Source of the DNA: Pleurocapsa sp. PCC 7319 | GTDB lineage: Bacteria; Cyanobacteriota; Cyanobacteriia; Cyanobacteriales; Xenococcaceae | NCBI RefSeq assembly: GCF_000332195.1 | Contig: NZ_KB235922.1 | Span: 1,822,211 to 1,886,210 of the forward strand | Direction of reading: 5' to 3' | Length of the DNA: 64,000 bases | In this document: positions 19,058 through 28,164 of the stretch, piece by piece | Layout of the letters: each line of letters starts with the position of its first letter | How positions within the stretch are numbered: position 1 is the stretch's first letter | Translations under genes and position numbers: made by a program | The notes under the pieces: model-generated | Told to the model about the DNA's origin: nothing | Databases searched by the model: none | The model's input: the letters and a program-made list of their open reading frames with translations, nothing else

Positions 19058-19288
19058 GACCCAAACTTCTCTAAGTAGTGATCGAGCAAATTTATTGTTG
19101 AAAAATACAACTGTTGCTCTACCTCATGAGGCATGAAATTCAAAAATATGTTTTGCTAGCAATTTTGAATTTCTACATTTAACTATTGCAAAAGCCAACA
19201 GAGAATACAACTCCAAAAACTAAGACTTTTGTAACACTTTTTTATGATTCTTTAACACTTCTTTGACACTACTATATTTGGTTTGTAA

Positions 19289-19304
19289 GGGAGAATATTC
19301 TCCC
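19289..19304. terminator. Perfect 16-bp palindrome after argZ
   Basis: GGGAGAATATTCTCCC lies 6 bases beyond the argZ stop codon. As RNA it forms an 8-bp stem with little loop and lacks a U-tract, so it may be a weak terminator or an operator. Confidence 0.4.
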
Positions 19305-19309
19305 CTATT

Positions 19310-21415
19310 CTAGATAGTTTGGTAGGGACTAGTTAATTTTTCTAATTGATTAACTAACAAACTGAGAAACAAACCCACATCAGTCACAACACCAACTGAT
19401 TCTACTGAACCGCGATCGCTCAACTTAGTCACCACAGCAGGGTTGATATCGACACAGACCATTTTTACTCCTGCTGGAGTCATATTACCCACTCCAATCG
19501 AATGTAGCATGGTGGATAACATCAGAATCATATCTGTACCTTCTAGTAGTTGAGCATATTCTGACTGGGCTTTAATCAAATCCATTTGAGTATCGGGTAG
19601 AGGACCATCATCCCGAATTGAACCAGCAAGAGCAAAAGGCACATTGTGTTTAACGCATTCATACATAATTCCCTGGGTAATTACTCCCTGTTCTACTGCC
19701 TTGGCAATACTGCCGTAACGACGAACTGTATTAATTACTTTTAGGTGATGACGATGTCCTCCCCTGACAGGAGTACCTTTTTGCATATCTACCCCTAAGG
19801 AAGTACCCATTAAGGATTGTTCAATATCATGAACCGCGATCGCATTTCCCCCTAGCAATCCCTGGATATAGCCACCACGCACAAGGTTAGAAAGGTGCTG
19901 GGCTCCTCCTGTATGAATTACCACTGGTCCAGCCGTAACAACTACTTTGCCACCGCGATCGCGAATTTGGCGTAGCTCCCAGGCAATTTGTTCTACTACC
20001 AACTCTACTCTGCGTTCGCTAGATACTCCAGCACCCATAAAGCTAAATTCTTCTTTAGCTTTGGTTTCTCGATTGGCTTGTTTTCGCACTGTACGGATAC
20101 CTTCTACCCCGACTACCACGCGATCGCCTTGATCTAAATCTCGTAGAATTTTACATTGGGCGGTTATCTTACCAGCGTTCTCACTAACGATAATTGCCCC
20201 ATCCATGCGCTGTTTTTGCACTCTAATCCACTGGTTGTTAACCCTAACTTCGGTGGGATAGATATTAGTGACATAGAAATCATCAGGTGCAACTCCTGCC
20301 AAATCACAAATTTCTGTGACTGCATTTTCAACATCATCAGTAGGAACTACTGCGCCGATCTCAATGAGCTGACTCATGATTTTTTCCATCACTTCATGGT
20401 CAGGAGCAGAAATGCGAACATCAGCATTAGAGGTACTTTGCCTCTCTATACCGAGATGGAAATTCAGTACTTTAAAACTACCGCCATTATCTACCACTAA
20501 ATCTAAGGAACGGTTCATAATACCTGCATCTAATAGGTGTCCCTCCATGTGAATCACACGACTTTCAACAGGAGTACTACCATGAACCTCTGGCAATACT
20601 GGTTCATTAATTCTCAGGGTTAAACATTTAGCTGCACCACCAGCTTTGAGAAATTCTGTTAGAGGTGTTTCGATCACCGTAAACCCGACATCCTCTAGAT
20701 GCTGCTTAAGACTATCGCTAGCCTTATTCATTACGACTGTATCTTCTACATTTACGGCATTACAGGCAAAATTAATCGCATCTGCTTCCGCGATCGCTAT
20801 ACGTTTTGATTCTGGGACTCGTTTTTCAATGATATGGTTGGAGTAAGAATCAAATGCTCCAGGATAGTAAAGCAAATAGCCTCCCTTCAAGGGACAAAAA
20901 CAAGTATCTAGATGGTAAAAGCGATCGTCAATTAAACGCAACGATAGCACCTCAATATCTAACCACTTGGCAATATAGGGATGAGAGTCTAATTCAGAAC
21001 GGAAGCCATAACCAGCCCATAACCAGCGTCCTTCCCGATCTAATAGAGCATCCCCAGCCCCTTCAAACGGTAAATCCTTAGGTAATTCAAAGACATTAAA
21101 GCCATTATCTTCAAACCATTTTTTAAAGTAGGGTTCTTCTCCTTGACGTTCTGGATGAAAAAAGCGACTAAGAACTACATTATCCGCCAATACTAGACCT
21201 GCATTGGCAGTAAATACCATATCTGGGACTCCTGGTTGTCCTTGTACTAAATCTACTTGAGCCAAATTATTCAGGACAAAATTCAGTTTTGACCACTGTT
21301 CGACAGCACGATCGCGGGAGGATTTGTGAATATTGCCCTCCATCCAAGGATTGATTACGTAATCTACATCATAATAATCGGGAGCACACATTAAGATGCG
21401 AATTGGTTCAGCCAT
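19310..21415 (-). CDS. argZ: Arginine dihydrolase / ornithine cyclodeaminase-type bifunctional enzyme
   Basis: 701 residues, the length of cyanobacterial ArgZ (Synechocystis) and AgrE (Anabaena). The N-terminal ~280 residues are a guanidine-modifying (GME/amidinotransferase-fold) domain opening MAEPIRILMCAPDYYDVDY, with the catalytic Cys in GGAAKCLTLRINEP at about residue 264. This domain hydrolyses arginine to ornithine, CO2 and ammonia. The rest is the LOR/SDH-type domain with a nucleotide-binding region (GGNAIAVHDIEQSLMGTSLG), which in AgrE turns ornithine into proline. The protein mobilises nitrogen from arginine and cyanophycin. It follows a broken methyltransferase relic upstream. Confidence 0.93.
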   Translation of the reverse strand: MAEPIRILMCAPDYYDVDYVINPWMEGNIHKSSRDRAVEQWSKLNFVLNNLAQVDLVQGQPGVPDMVFTANAGLVLADNVVLSRFFHPERQGEEPYFKKWFEDNGFNVFELPKDLPFEGAGDALLDREGRWLWAGYGFRSELDSHPYIAKWLDIEVLSLRLIDDRFYHLDTCFCPLKGGYLLYYPGAFDSYSNHIIEKRVPESKRIAIAEADAINFACNAVNVEDTVVMNKASDSLKQHLEDVGFTVIETPLTEFLKAGGAAKCLTLRINEPVLPEVHGSTPVESRVIHMEGHLLDAGIMNRSLDLVVDNGGSFKVLNFHLGIERQSTSNADVRISAPDHEVMEKIMSQLIEIGAVVPTDDVENAVTEICDLAGVAPDDFYVTNIYPTEVRVNNQWIRVQKQRMDGAIIVSENAGKITAQCKILRDLDQGDRVVVGVEGIRTVRKQANRETKAKEEFSFMGAGVSSERRVELVVEQIAWELRQIRDRGGKVVVTAGPVVIHTGGAQHLSNLVRGGYIQGLLGGNAIAVHDIEQSLMGTSLGVDMQKGTPVRGGHRHHLKVINTVRRYGSIAKAVEQGVITQGIMYECVKHNVPFALAGSIRDDGPLPDTQMDLIKAQSEYAQLLEGTDMILMLSTMLHSIGVGNMTPAGVKMVCVDINPAVVTKLSDRGSVESVGVVTDVGLFLSLLVNQLEKLTSPYQTI

Positions 21416-21480
21416 AATAGGTTCTGTGTAAGTTAATTAATATCTAGGTAGTTGAAAAGAGTATCAATATTGGTTAGTAA

Positions 21481-21690
21481 TCATCCTGGTTCTTGCTGAC
21501 AGAAATTTCCTAGTTTTATTTCAGTTCCTGAACCTATAACTAACAACCTGGCTAATGATTTGATATTTACCGATGATAAACTGGTCGCCATATCACGCAA
21601 AGTTTCATAACCAGGTATTACCTTACGGATATCAAAATTATCTTGACCTACACGATCACAATCAAATTCAAGTTTTGCTTCTGCTGTCAT
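21481..21690 (-). pseudogene. N-terminal remnant of a class I SAM methyltransferase
   Basis: 69 residues, MTAEAKLEFDCDRVGQDNFD to LGNFCQQEPG. The stretch YETLRDMATSLSS..IKSLARLLVIGSGTEIKLG corresponds to the beginning of small SAM-dependent methyltransferases, whose motif I reads LDIGCGTG or VGSGTG. The frame stops just after motif I, where about 150 more residues would be expected, and no continuation is seen in the 65 bases before argZ. Likely a truncated gene; a short functional peptide is less likely. Confidence 0.5.
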
Positions 21691-21867
21691 GCTAGCACTG
21701 ATGAAAGTTAGTAATTAATTACTAACTGAAAATCGAGATTCTACACTAGATATAAAACATTAATTTAGTACTAGATGATATTACTATAAAATGCTTGACT
21801 GAACCATATCGCCAGAGGACGTAATGTCATCAATTCTTGATATTGCTCGGACTCCCCCACAGGAAAC

Positions 21868-21955
21868 TATAGCCGTACAAAGTTGTATTAATACCGTTTT
21901 AAATTTAAAAGACAACAGATCGTTTGTGTAGGGGCGCATGGCAATGCGCCCTTAC
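21868..21955. repeat. Dispersed 22-mer and GGGCGCA hairpin
   Basis: 21868-21889 (TATAGCCGTAC...TTGTATT) matches the reverse complement of 12385-12407 apart from one base. Just beyond, GTAGGGGCGCA (21928-21938) and TGCGCCCTTAC (21945-21955) form an 11-bp hairpin with one mismatch around TGGCAA; GC-rich hairpins of this kind are common dispersed repeats in cyanobacteria. The rest of the 309-base gap 21691-21999 holds no gene. Confidence 0.6.
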
Positions 21956-21999
21956 GATCAATGTGTAGTCAAAGCTATTCAATTTAGTATAAGATAAGT

Positions 22000-22647
22000 T
22001 TATTTGATTAGTTCAAAGGAACTAAAAAAAGTATCGATTGATTGGGGAGAGATCGCATCGTTTTGCTGATTTACTGCCAAAACATAAAGACGTTGTTTCA
22101 CTAAAATTAGACGAAAAACGATAGTTTCATCTTTGTTTTGCAATTGAAATTGCTTACCTGGATAATCTTTGAAAGTAATATCATCATCAGCAATTTTGTT
22201 CAAACCCACCTTATTATCAATGATATAATCCCGCGATCGCTCTAATACTTCTTGAGCGTTTTTTACTCTTTCGGGAGTCACTTCTTCCGAGTAAGCAATC
22301 ACATACCGAGAAGAGGAAGGATGAGTAGCAATAATATCAAAGTTAATAACTCCTTTAGAAGCTTCAACTGTCTCCACTTCATGGGTAATAGATCCACTCG
22401 GCATCATAGCAGTGAATCCTGCTTCTCGAATGACAACTCGTGACCAAGGTAAAGAAGTATCATCAATTGTGAGGTTGGAATTGGGAACAGTCTGTTCTTG
22501 CTCAAATCTACGAATTTCTTCATCAAATTGATCGCGACCCTGCTCAAAAAAATCAGGACGATCAAACAAACCTGCTATTACAGGAGTAGTTGTCATGTAT
22601 GATGCAGTTATCAGAATAGGAATTCTAAATAGAGAATATATTTTCAT
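22000..22647 (-). CDS. Secreted protein of unknown function, PsbP/DUF1795-like layout
   Basis: 215 residues from ATG 22647 (MKIYSLFRIPILITASYM); the frame is open ten codons further upstream but the signal peptide begins naturally here. Cleavage is likely near VIAG. The mature part has a charged linker (FEQGRDQFDEEIRRFEQEQ), then an alpha/beta domain beginning WSRVVIREAGFTAMMPSG, with IYKDYPGKQF-like FKDYPGKQFQL and the end LAVNQQNDAISPQSIDTFFSSFELI. That order (MPG start, ..., FxxSF end) is seen in PsbP/DcrB-like fold proteins. The resemblance is by pattern only. Alone on its strand. Confidence 0.6.
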   Translation of the reverse strand: MKIYSLFRIPILITASYMTTTPVIAGLFDRPDFFEQGRDQFDEEIRRFEQEQTVPNSNLTIDDTSLPWSRVVIREAGFTAMMPSGSITHEVETVEASKGVINFDIIATHPSSSRYVIAYSEEVTPERVKNAQEVLERSRDYIIDNKVGLNKIADDDITFKDYPGKQFQLQNKDETIVFRLILVKQRLYVLAVNQQNDAISPQSIDTFFSSFELIK

Positions 22648-22912
22648 ATTATGAATTACTAACAATATTAGTAACAATTACTTATATTGTTATCTCCAAT
22701 ATGAGACAAGTTTAAAGTAAAGTTGGGTCAATTATAGAAGCGAAGAAGCTGAAAACTTTTTTATTCCGCTTTGTAACCGAAAAATCCCTACATATTCCCG
22801 ATTTTTCCCTATTAATATGCAAAGTGAAATATAAAAAAGCTTATTTCACCCTCAAAGGAAAACAAAAAATGTTTTTTCATGAATTTATGAGCATTATCTG
22901 CATATAAATATA

Positions 22913-23021
22913 TATAGCAATCCTATCTGAGTTGTGAAAATTATTAGTCTTGATGTCGTTCGTCATCCGTCATCCGTCATCCGTTATTAGTTGTTTTCAT
23001 GAATGATTTAGGACTGCTATA
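22913..23021. repeat. 109-bp inverted-repeat (MITE-like) element with GTCATCC triplication
   Basis: Ends are TATAGCAATCCTA (22913-22925) and TAGGACTGCTATA (23009-23021), complementary in 12 of 13 positions; inside lies TGAAAA / TTTTCA. The loop region carries GTCATCC three times in tandem (22962-22982). No coding capacity. The form fits a non-autonomous repeat. The rest of the 582-base gap 22648-23229 shows nothing else. Confidence 0.6.
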
Positions 23022-23229
23022 GACTCTCACAATTGACAGGTTTACCAAGAGTACAACAGACTTACCTGGGGATTCTCAAGTAATTAAATTAACTGTTTGT
23101 TGATCTTGGAAGAGATCGCAATTTGATTTTGAATAATTCACGAGTTTATTTTGGAGAAGAAAATTAGGCACTATCGTATATTTAATTGGCATCAGACGTA
23201 TATTATTAATCATCAACAAGGAGTATCAA

Positions 23230-24204
23230 ATGTCAAATAACTATCAAACTAGTCTAGATTTAAAACCAGTACCGTTTAGTAACCTGGTAGTATTCGGGGA
23301 TAGTTTATCCGATACGGGCAACTTATTTAATGTTAGCGAAGGCTTATTTCCTCCTTCTCCTCCCTATTTTGAAGGGCGTTTTTCTAATGGTAATTTAGTA
23401 GTAGATGCGATCGCTGATTCTTTAGAACTGGGAGAGAATCAATCTTTCCTAGAAGGTGGTAGTAACTACGCTTTTGGCGGAGCACAAACAGGAGAAGGTA
23501 CTTCTAATTTTGATTTATTTGGCACTGTAGAAGAAGGTATCGATATTCCTAACCTAGGACAACAAGTCGATCTTTATTTATCCAATCAAACACCTACAGA
23601 AACGGACTTATTTTATGTTTATGGTGGTGCCAATGATTTTCTCGATGCTCTAGGTCGAGGTCAAGAAGTACCCAGCCCAGAAGACGTTGTCGATAATATT
23701 ACCGATCACATTAGCGAACTAGCAGAGGCAGGAGCGAAAACTTTTGTCGTACCTAATTTACCCAATTTAGGAGATATTCCTCTATTATCAGGACAACCAG
23801 AAGGCGTAGCTATTCTTAACGATGTTACTGATGGTTTTAATCAATTACTCGACATTGAACTCGATGTGATCGCCACAGAGTTGGAAGTTACGATTATTGA
23901 ACCTGACTTTAATACTATCACCCAGGAAATTATTGCTAATCCTGATGAATTCGGTTTGACGAATACTACTGATGCAGTTCTCGATCTTAATAGCGGTACT
24001 TTAGTTGGCGATCCCAATGAATTCTTGTTCTGGGATCCCCTGCACCCCACAACTACCGCTGTGAATATTATTGCCCAAGAAGCTATAGACATCTTACCTG
24101 ATGGTATTACTGAGCTTACAGATGACGACTATGGTAATGATCTTTTCTTTCTCGGTACTGATGACTATGTCTTAAGTGGAGAAAGTGCAGATCCGGTACT
24201 GTGA
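23230..24204 (+). CDS. GDSL/SGNH-type esterase, probably 3'-truncated by the adjacent IS
   Basis: 324 residues with a fair ribosome site (AAGGAG at 23217-23222). SGNH blocks are present: block I VVFGDSLSDTGN (nucleophile Ser), block III GGANDF, block V DPLHPT with the catalytic Asp and His. The family includes secreted lipases and esterases. No classical signal peptide. The end, FFLGTDDYVLSGESADPVL, looks like the first line of an RTX-type calcium-binding repeat and then stops at the right end of the IS200/IS605 element, so the repeat tail is probably missing. An RTX tail would have directed type I secretion. Confidence 0.8.
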   Translation: MSNNYQTSLDLKPVPFSNLVVFGDSLSDTGNLFNVSEGLFPPSPPYFEGRFSNGNLVVDAIADSLELGENQSFLEGGSNYAFGGAQTGEGTSNFDLFGTVEEGIDIPNLGQQVDLYLSNQTPTETDLFYVYGGANDFLDALGRGQEVPSPEDVVDNITDHISELAEAGAKTFVVPNLPNLGDIPLLSGQPEGVAILNDVTDGFNQLLDIELDVIATELEVTIIEPDFNTITQEIIANPDEFGLTNTTDAVLDLNSGTLVGDPNEFLFWDPLHPTTTAVNIIAQEAIDILPDGITELTDDDYGNDLFFLGTDDYVLSGESADPVL

Positions 24205-24208
24205 GGTT

Positions 24209-24430
24209 ATTGACATCCTCCCATCGCGGGATGCGGGGGATTCCTAAGACTCACGACTTAGGTTTCTGTTTCCTTGCTGAAAGCGAGAGTCTCCTTCGCG
24301 AAGAAAAGATGATGAACGACATGAGATAATGAGGAAATATTGTTCGATAAATTTTTGATTTACTGAAAATACTTGATGAAGCCTCTCACACTTGCCTTGA
24401 GGCGAAGTGTGAGTATCCTGCTCTACAATA
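24209..24430 (-). ncRNA. Candidate omega RNA / right end of the IS605-type element
   Basis: The tnpB 3' end and the following region fold well: stem CTCACACTT (24385-24393) / AAGTGTGAG (24405-24413), stem CCTAAG (24243-24248) / CTTAGG (24257-24262), and a GC-rich hairpin next to GGAGGATGTCAA at the outer edge. TnpB guide RNAs (omega/reRNA) are made from this position in the family, with the guide read from the flank. The guide would be the GDSL gene end. Extent estimated. Confidence 0.45.
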
Positions 24431-25748
24431 TTGATGGAACTACCCATAACATTGAAAGCGTTCCCCGACTTCTAGGTGACGGGCAGGAATTTTTACCTTG
24501 CCCTACCTCTGGGCTGTTTCCACCACAGAGCTTAAGAATGCCTTTAGCACCAATATTATAAGAGGCCGAAAGATCGGCATTATAAAGTTTTGAATTGGCG
24601 AATCGTGCTAGAGCATCATTTTGATTATTTCTTTTTAACTTTCCACTGCCATCATAAGCATAGCTACTAGTACCACGAGGATTAACCAACACTACTCTTC
24701 CACCTAATTCTGACCACTTCATTTCAGTTAGATTAACTATTCGACGATGCAGCCAGTTGTGGAAACGTTGTTTTAAAGTAGAACGCTTCTTGCCTCCTCG
24801 TGGTCGCCAACCTTTCAGATGCTCAAATACTATATATTTGATACCGTATTGTTTGGCTATCTTAACCAACCTTGCCGATACTTTTTGTCCGATTTCTCGG
24901 TTGATATTTCCTGCTTTACGGTACAGTCCACGAGCAAACCCTCGTTGAAGCTGACCTGTGAGAGAGGCTTTTTTGCTTATACGTTTTAGTCGTTTGTCGC
25001 GACGGTCTATGTCTCTACCTGGGTGAATGAATTCACGATGGCTTACAGTGCCGTCGAAGTTAATAACTGAAACAGTAGCAGTGGTATTAATCCCCAAGTC
25101 CGCAGACAAAACTGATTCAGTGTCTTTGAATTTAGGGGTTTTAATTTGAAATGGTACGGATAGATGACAACTCCTGCCATTCACAATTAAGTATGGTGAT
25201 TTGCGAACATTGTTGGGATTTAGATGACGTTTTCTATGTCCCTCAATACCAACAGTAATCCACATCCAATCTAACCCGTCAAAAACCTTAATCGCTGCAC
25301 TATTATTATCTTTGGCAAACTTGACACACTGCCCTTTATATAGAGGTGGATATGTACCACAATCAGCATTTAACCTTGGAGGGTTAGAATCTTGGCGTTT
25401 TCTAATCCCCGATTGCCATTCTCTGTATCTTGTATTGAAACTCGATACTTGTCCTATAGCAAATTGAATTGCTCCACGACGATAATAGCTTGGAAATTTG
25501 AAGAAACGGCGATTAAAGTATTTATATCTAGGAGATGGATTTTTGGCTGTTTGGTGTATTAGTTTTTCCACTGCTGGTATCTGAGATAAGCCATCTAGCA
25601 AACCAATGGTTGACCAGTGAGTGTTGACCACTCCTACCAAACAACGCACTAAACGACGAAATTCAAACACAGTATTTTGTAACAACTCTTTTTGCTGTCG
25701 AGTTGCTACAATTTGCCACTTGTCTGTTCGCACATTTAGTTTTACCAT
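24423..25748 (-). CDS. tnpB: TnpB-type RNA-guided nuclease, zinc finger absent
   Basis: 441 residues from ATG 25748 (MVKLNVRTDKW); in-frame ATGs upstream at 25781 and beyond overlap tnpA and are less likely. RuvC motifs: LSADLGINTTATVSV (Asp), YIVFEHLKGWRP (Glu) and NADLSASYNIGAKG (Asp). The place of the CxxC..CxxC zinc finger between RuvC II and III reads NPRGTSSYAYDGSGKLKRNN and has no cysteine, unlike canonical TnpB. TnpB proteins cut DNA guided by an RNA from the element's right end and help keep the element. The cysteine-free form is a recognisable lineage in cyanobacteria as far as I recall. Confidence 0.88.
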   Translation of the reverse strand: MVKLNVRTDKWQIVATRQQKELLQNTVFEFRRLVRCLVGVVNTHWSTIGLLDGLSQIPAVEKLIHQTAKNPSPRYKYFNRRFFKFPSYYRRGAIQFAIGQVSSFNTRYREWQSGIRKRQDSNPPRLNADCGTYPPLYKGQCVKFAKDNNSAAIKVFDGLDWMWITVGIEGHRKRHLNPNNVRKSPYLIVNGRSCHLSVPFQIKTPKFKDTESVLSADLGINTTATVSVINFDGTVSHREFIHPGRDIDRRDKRLKRISKKASLTGQLQRGFARGLYRKAGNINREIGQKVSARLVKIAKQYGIKYIVFEHLKGWRPRGGKKRSTLKQRFHNWLHRRIVNLTEMKWSELGGRVVLVNPRGTSSYAYDGSGKLKRNNQNDALARFANSKLYNADLSASYNIGAKGILKLCGGNSPEVGQGKNSCPSPRSRGTLSMLWVVPSIL

Positions 25749-25779
25749 AAAAGTTATTTTAGCATAGTGTTTATACTTC

Positions 25780-26196
25780 ATGGTTGAGCTAAAACCCCAC
25801 AATCATAGTTTTGGATACAATGCAGTTCATATAGTGTTTGTGACCAAATATCGTCATCCAGTTATTACAAAAGCTATAGAATCTAGACTAAACGAGATGT
25901 TTAGTAGGCTTTGTCAAACTCAAGACTCGGAACTACTGGAGTGTAAAGCAGATTTAGGAACACGCGACCATATACACTTGCTAGTAGACCTTGCTCCAAG
26001 AATCTCTTTGGGCAAGTTGTGTAATATTTTGAAGACTATTAGCAGCAGAGAAATCAGAAAAGAATTTACTACAGAACTCAGACCTTATTATTGGAAACCT
26101 GTTTTTTGGAAACGAGGGTATGGCTATACGTCTTCAGGAGGCGCACCAATAGAAGTTCTCAAAAAATATATTGAAAACCAAGGATATAACGATTAG
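25780..26196 (+). CDS. tnpA: TnpA, Y1 HUH single-strand transposase (IS200-like)
   Basis: 138 residues. The HUH motif is DHIHLLVDL (His64, His66) and the catalytic Tyr is probably Tyr130 in IEVLKKYIENQ. The opening has the usual VKYRHPV-like VFVTKYRHPVI. Y1 transposases excise and insert one strand using hairpins at both ends. The start codon is 32 bases from the tnpB start on the other strand, so one short region drives both. The protein looks complete. Confidence 0.92.
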   Translation: MVELKPHNHSFGYNAVHIVFVTKYRHPVITKAIESRLNEMFSRLCQTQDSELLECKADLGTRDHIHLLVDLAPRISLGKLCNILKTISSREIRKEFTTELRPYYWKPVFWKRGYGYTSSGGAPIEVLKKYIENQGYND

Positions 26197-26324
26197 GCTT
26201 CGCTTTGTACCGTCGCCCTAACCACCATATGCTCCGCGGTATCCTTTAGGGCTTGCTATCGCGAAGATGGTGGAGTGCGGGCTGATTGTCCGTTCAAATC
26301 AACACAAAAAAGTTGACTTTGTGA

Positions 26325-26726
26325 TTAAACTACCAGAGTATCAGTCGCTGCGGCGATTGGAGAAGCTAGCGCGCCAGAGGCGATCGCCTGATAATTATCC
26401 GAGGGCATAAAATCCACCGCAGTTACTCCTCCGCTAGCTGCAAACGAGATATCCATCCGAACTATGTCTTCGACATCAAATCCTAGTTCTTGGAAACTAT
26501 TATTTTCGAGTTCTGGTATTTCTAATGTTTCAATCACCTGAGAATTTTGGTCGAAAAAGGTAATTGAACTTCCTGGCTCATCAATATCTAATAGACCGAC
26601 ACCTGTAATATCAACCAAGCTATCCCATTCAAAGGTCAAGATTCCGCCATGGGAATTATCGTCTGGATCGGAAGTATCTCCGTCTTCTGAGATGCCATGA
26701 GAATTATTCGATTCATAGGGGATTTG
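26325..26726 (-). pseudogene. Truncated C-terminal fragment of a secreted-protein-like ORF
   Basis: An open frame of 133 codons after a stop at 26729-26727, without a plausible start codon. It has acidic stretches (EDGDTSDPDDNSHGG), then GGILTFEWDSLVDITGVGLLD, GSSITFFD and VRRMD-like IVRMDISFAASGGVTAVDF. This matches the layout of a domain found in bacterial extracellular proteins that begin HGG..TFEF and end with SGAVDDV-type strands. The end (ATDTLVV) falls next to the IS left end. Both ends missing, so a relic. The following gap (26727-27021) is A/T-rich with one HIP1 and nothing else. Confidence 0.5.
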
Positions 26727-27021
26727 TTAAATTAGTGGTGGAAATTTGCTAAGAATTGAGGCGTTGCCTAATAACGCAATGACTTGATTAATTGCGATCG
26801 CCTTCAATCTTTTTGAAAACTATTGTTTTTCGAGTAAGACTGATTTACTCAACTTACGCAGCGAAGTTTACAAGTGCCAGCAGTAAATTACAGCTATAGC
26901 TCCTAGTCTGCTCTAACTGTTGATTAAATTTATTGATATCCTGACTAAAGTAGTTATTGAGAAAATGCTTTCAATTTAGTAGGATTAACTCTTGTTTGGC
27001 TGTTCCCTGTAGACCCATAAG

Positions 27022-27891
27022 TTAAGAGTTAAGTGTAACTTTTGCCCCTAGCATTTCATCATAGATGTCAGTACGGCGATCGCCGATTATGTGGTTATAT
27101 TTATTCCATTTACGGTTTTGTTTAGCATCTGCTAGGTTGGCTTCGGCATAGATAATTTCCTCTTTGTCTGGGCTCGCTGGTCCTCCAATAGACCAGCCAG
27201 TATGACTGACAATCAAGCTTTGTCCGATAAATGGCTGTTGACGCTCTACTCCCACTCGATCAGCAGCAGCAATGAATAGCGAGTTAGTGTGGGCGGCAGC
27301 CATCACTAAAATATTGGCCATCGCTTCTCGATTTTCGACTTGTCCAGGAATAGGAACCCAATTAGTGGGAATGCAGATAATGTCTGCTCCTTGCAAGGCA
27401 GATAAACGATAACTTTCGGAAAACCAGCCATCGTAACAAATTAAAGTGCCAATTTGACCAATTTCAGTGGTAAAAACTGGAAAATCCAAGTTTCCTGGTT
27501 CAAAAAATGAATTTTCTTCATTCCACAAATGAACTTTGCGATAGGTGCCAATATATCCCTTGGGACCAATGACAACTGCACTATTGTAAAGGCGGTCATC
27601 CTCGCGTTCATTAATCCCCGCTACTAAGTAGATTTGATGTTCCGCTGCCACATCGCTCCAAGCTTGACAAGTTGCTCCTTCTGGAATGGCTTCAGATAAT
27701 TCCCAAGCTTCATCGCGGTCTTTAAATACATACCCAGAATTACACAATTCTGATAAAACAATTAGCTTTGCTCCCTGAGTCACAGCCTCTTTAATCGCCT
27801 CAATGCTTCGCCAGAGATTTTTTTCTTTTTCACCTACAATAGGCTCCATTTGAACGCAGGCAATCTTAATTATATTCTGTTGCTTGCTCAT
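27022..27891 (-). CDS. Nitrilase / carbon-nitrogen hydrolase family protein
   Basis: 289 residues. Catalytic triad residues Glu48 (VLSELCNSGY), Lys119 (YRKVHLW) and Cys152 (LICYDGWF) are in place. PRKVHLW-like context and WNEENSFFEPG are typical of amidase branches of the superfamily (hydrolysing amide or carbamoyl C-N bonds) rather than true nitrilases. Substrate not identifiable. Cytoplasmic. Monocistronic, 270 bases from the ISAs1 element, which may mark the left edge of the acquired region. Confidence 0.88.
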   Translation of the reverse strand: MSKQQNIIKIACVQMEPIVGEKEKNLWRSIEAIKEAVTQGAKLIVLSELCNSGYVFKDRDEAWELSEAIPEGATCQAWSDVAAEHQIYLVAGINEREDDRLYNSAVVIGPKGYIGTYRKVHLWNEENSFFEPGNLDFPVFTTEIGQIGTLICYDGWFSESYRLSALQGADIICIPTNWVPIPGQVENREAMANILVMAAAHTNSLFIAAADRVGVERQQPFIGQSLIVSHTGWSIGGPASPDKEEIIYAEANLADAKQNRKWNKYNHIIGDRRTDIYDEMLGAKVTLNS

Positions 27892-28164
27892 AACTTTTTA
27901 CGTACACCAAGTTGTCATGGTGTCTTCTCGAACGTAACTATCTTAAAAGTAAGTATTAATCGAGGGGAGTAATCAATAAGTAGTAAGACAGAATTAATTG
28001 TATATTTTAAGATAAAGTTTTAAGTGACTATTTTCAGGTTAAATTAAGGGGTCATTATAGGAGAAGTTGAGGCAATCGCTGAAAGTTCGGGAGAACCCAA
28101 AGTGCTCGGCGATCACCTAAATAAAAGAAACCAGATTAAGATGAGATATATTAAGGGTTTAAAC

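Larger units (their letters stand above)
24205..26300. mobile_element. IS200/IS605-family element (tnpB and tnpA divergent)
   Basis: Contains tnpB (minus) and tnpA (plus), starting back to back, as in IS605. The right end is near 24210 (TTGACATCCTCCC and hairpins). The left end lies between the tnpA stop (26196) and about 26300. Exact cleavage sites cannot be fixed by eye. It separates a truncated GDSL esterase from a truncated minus-strand ORF. Confidence 0.8.
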
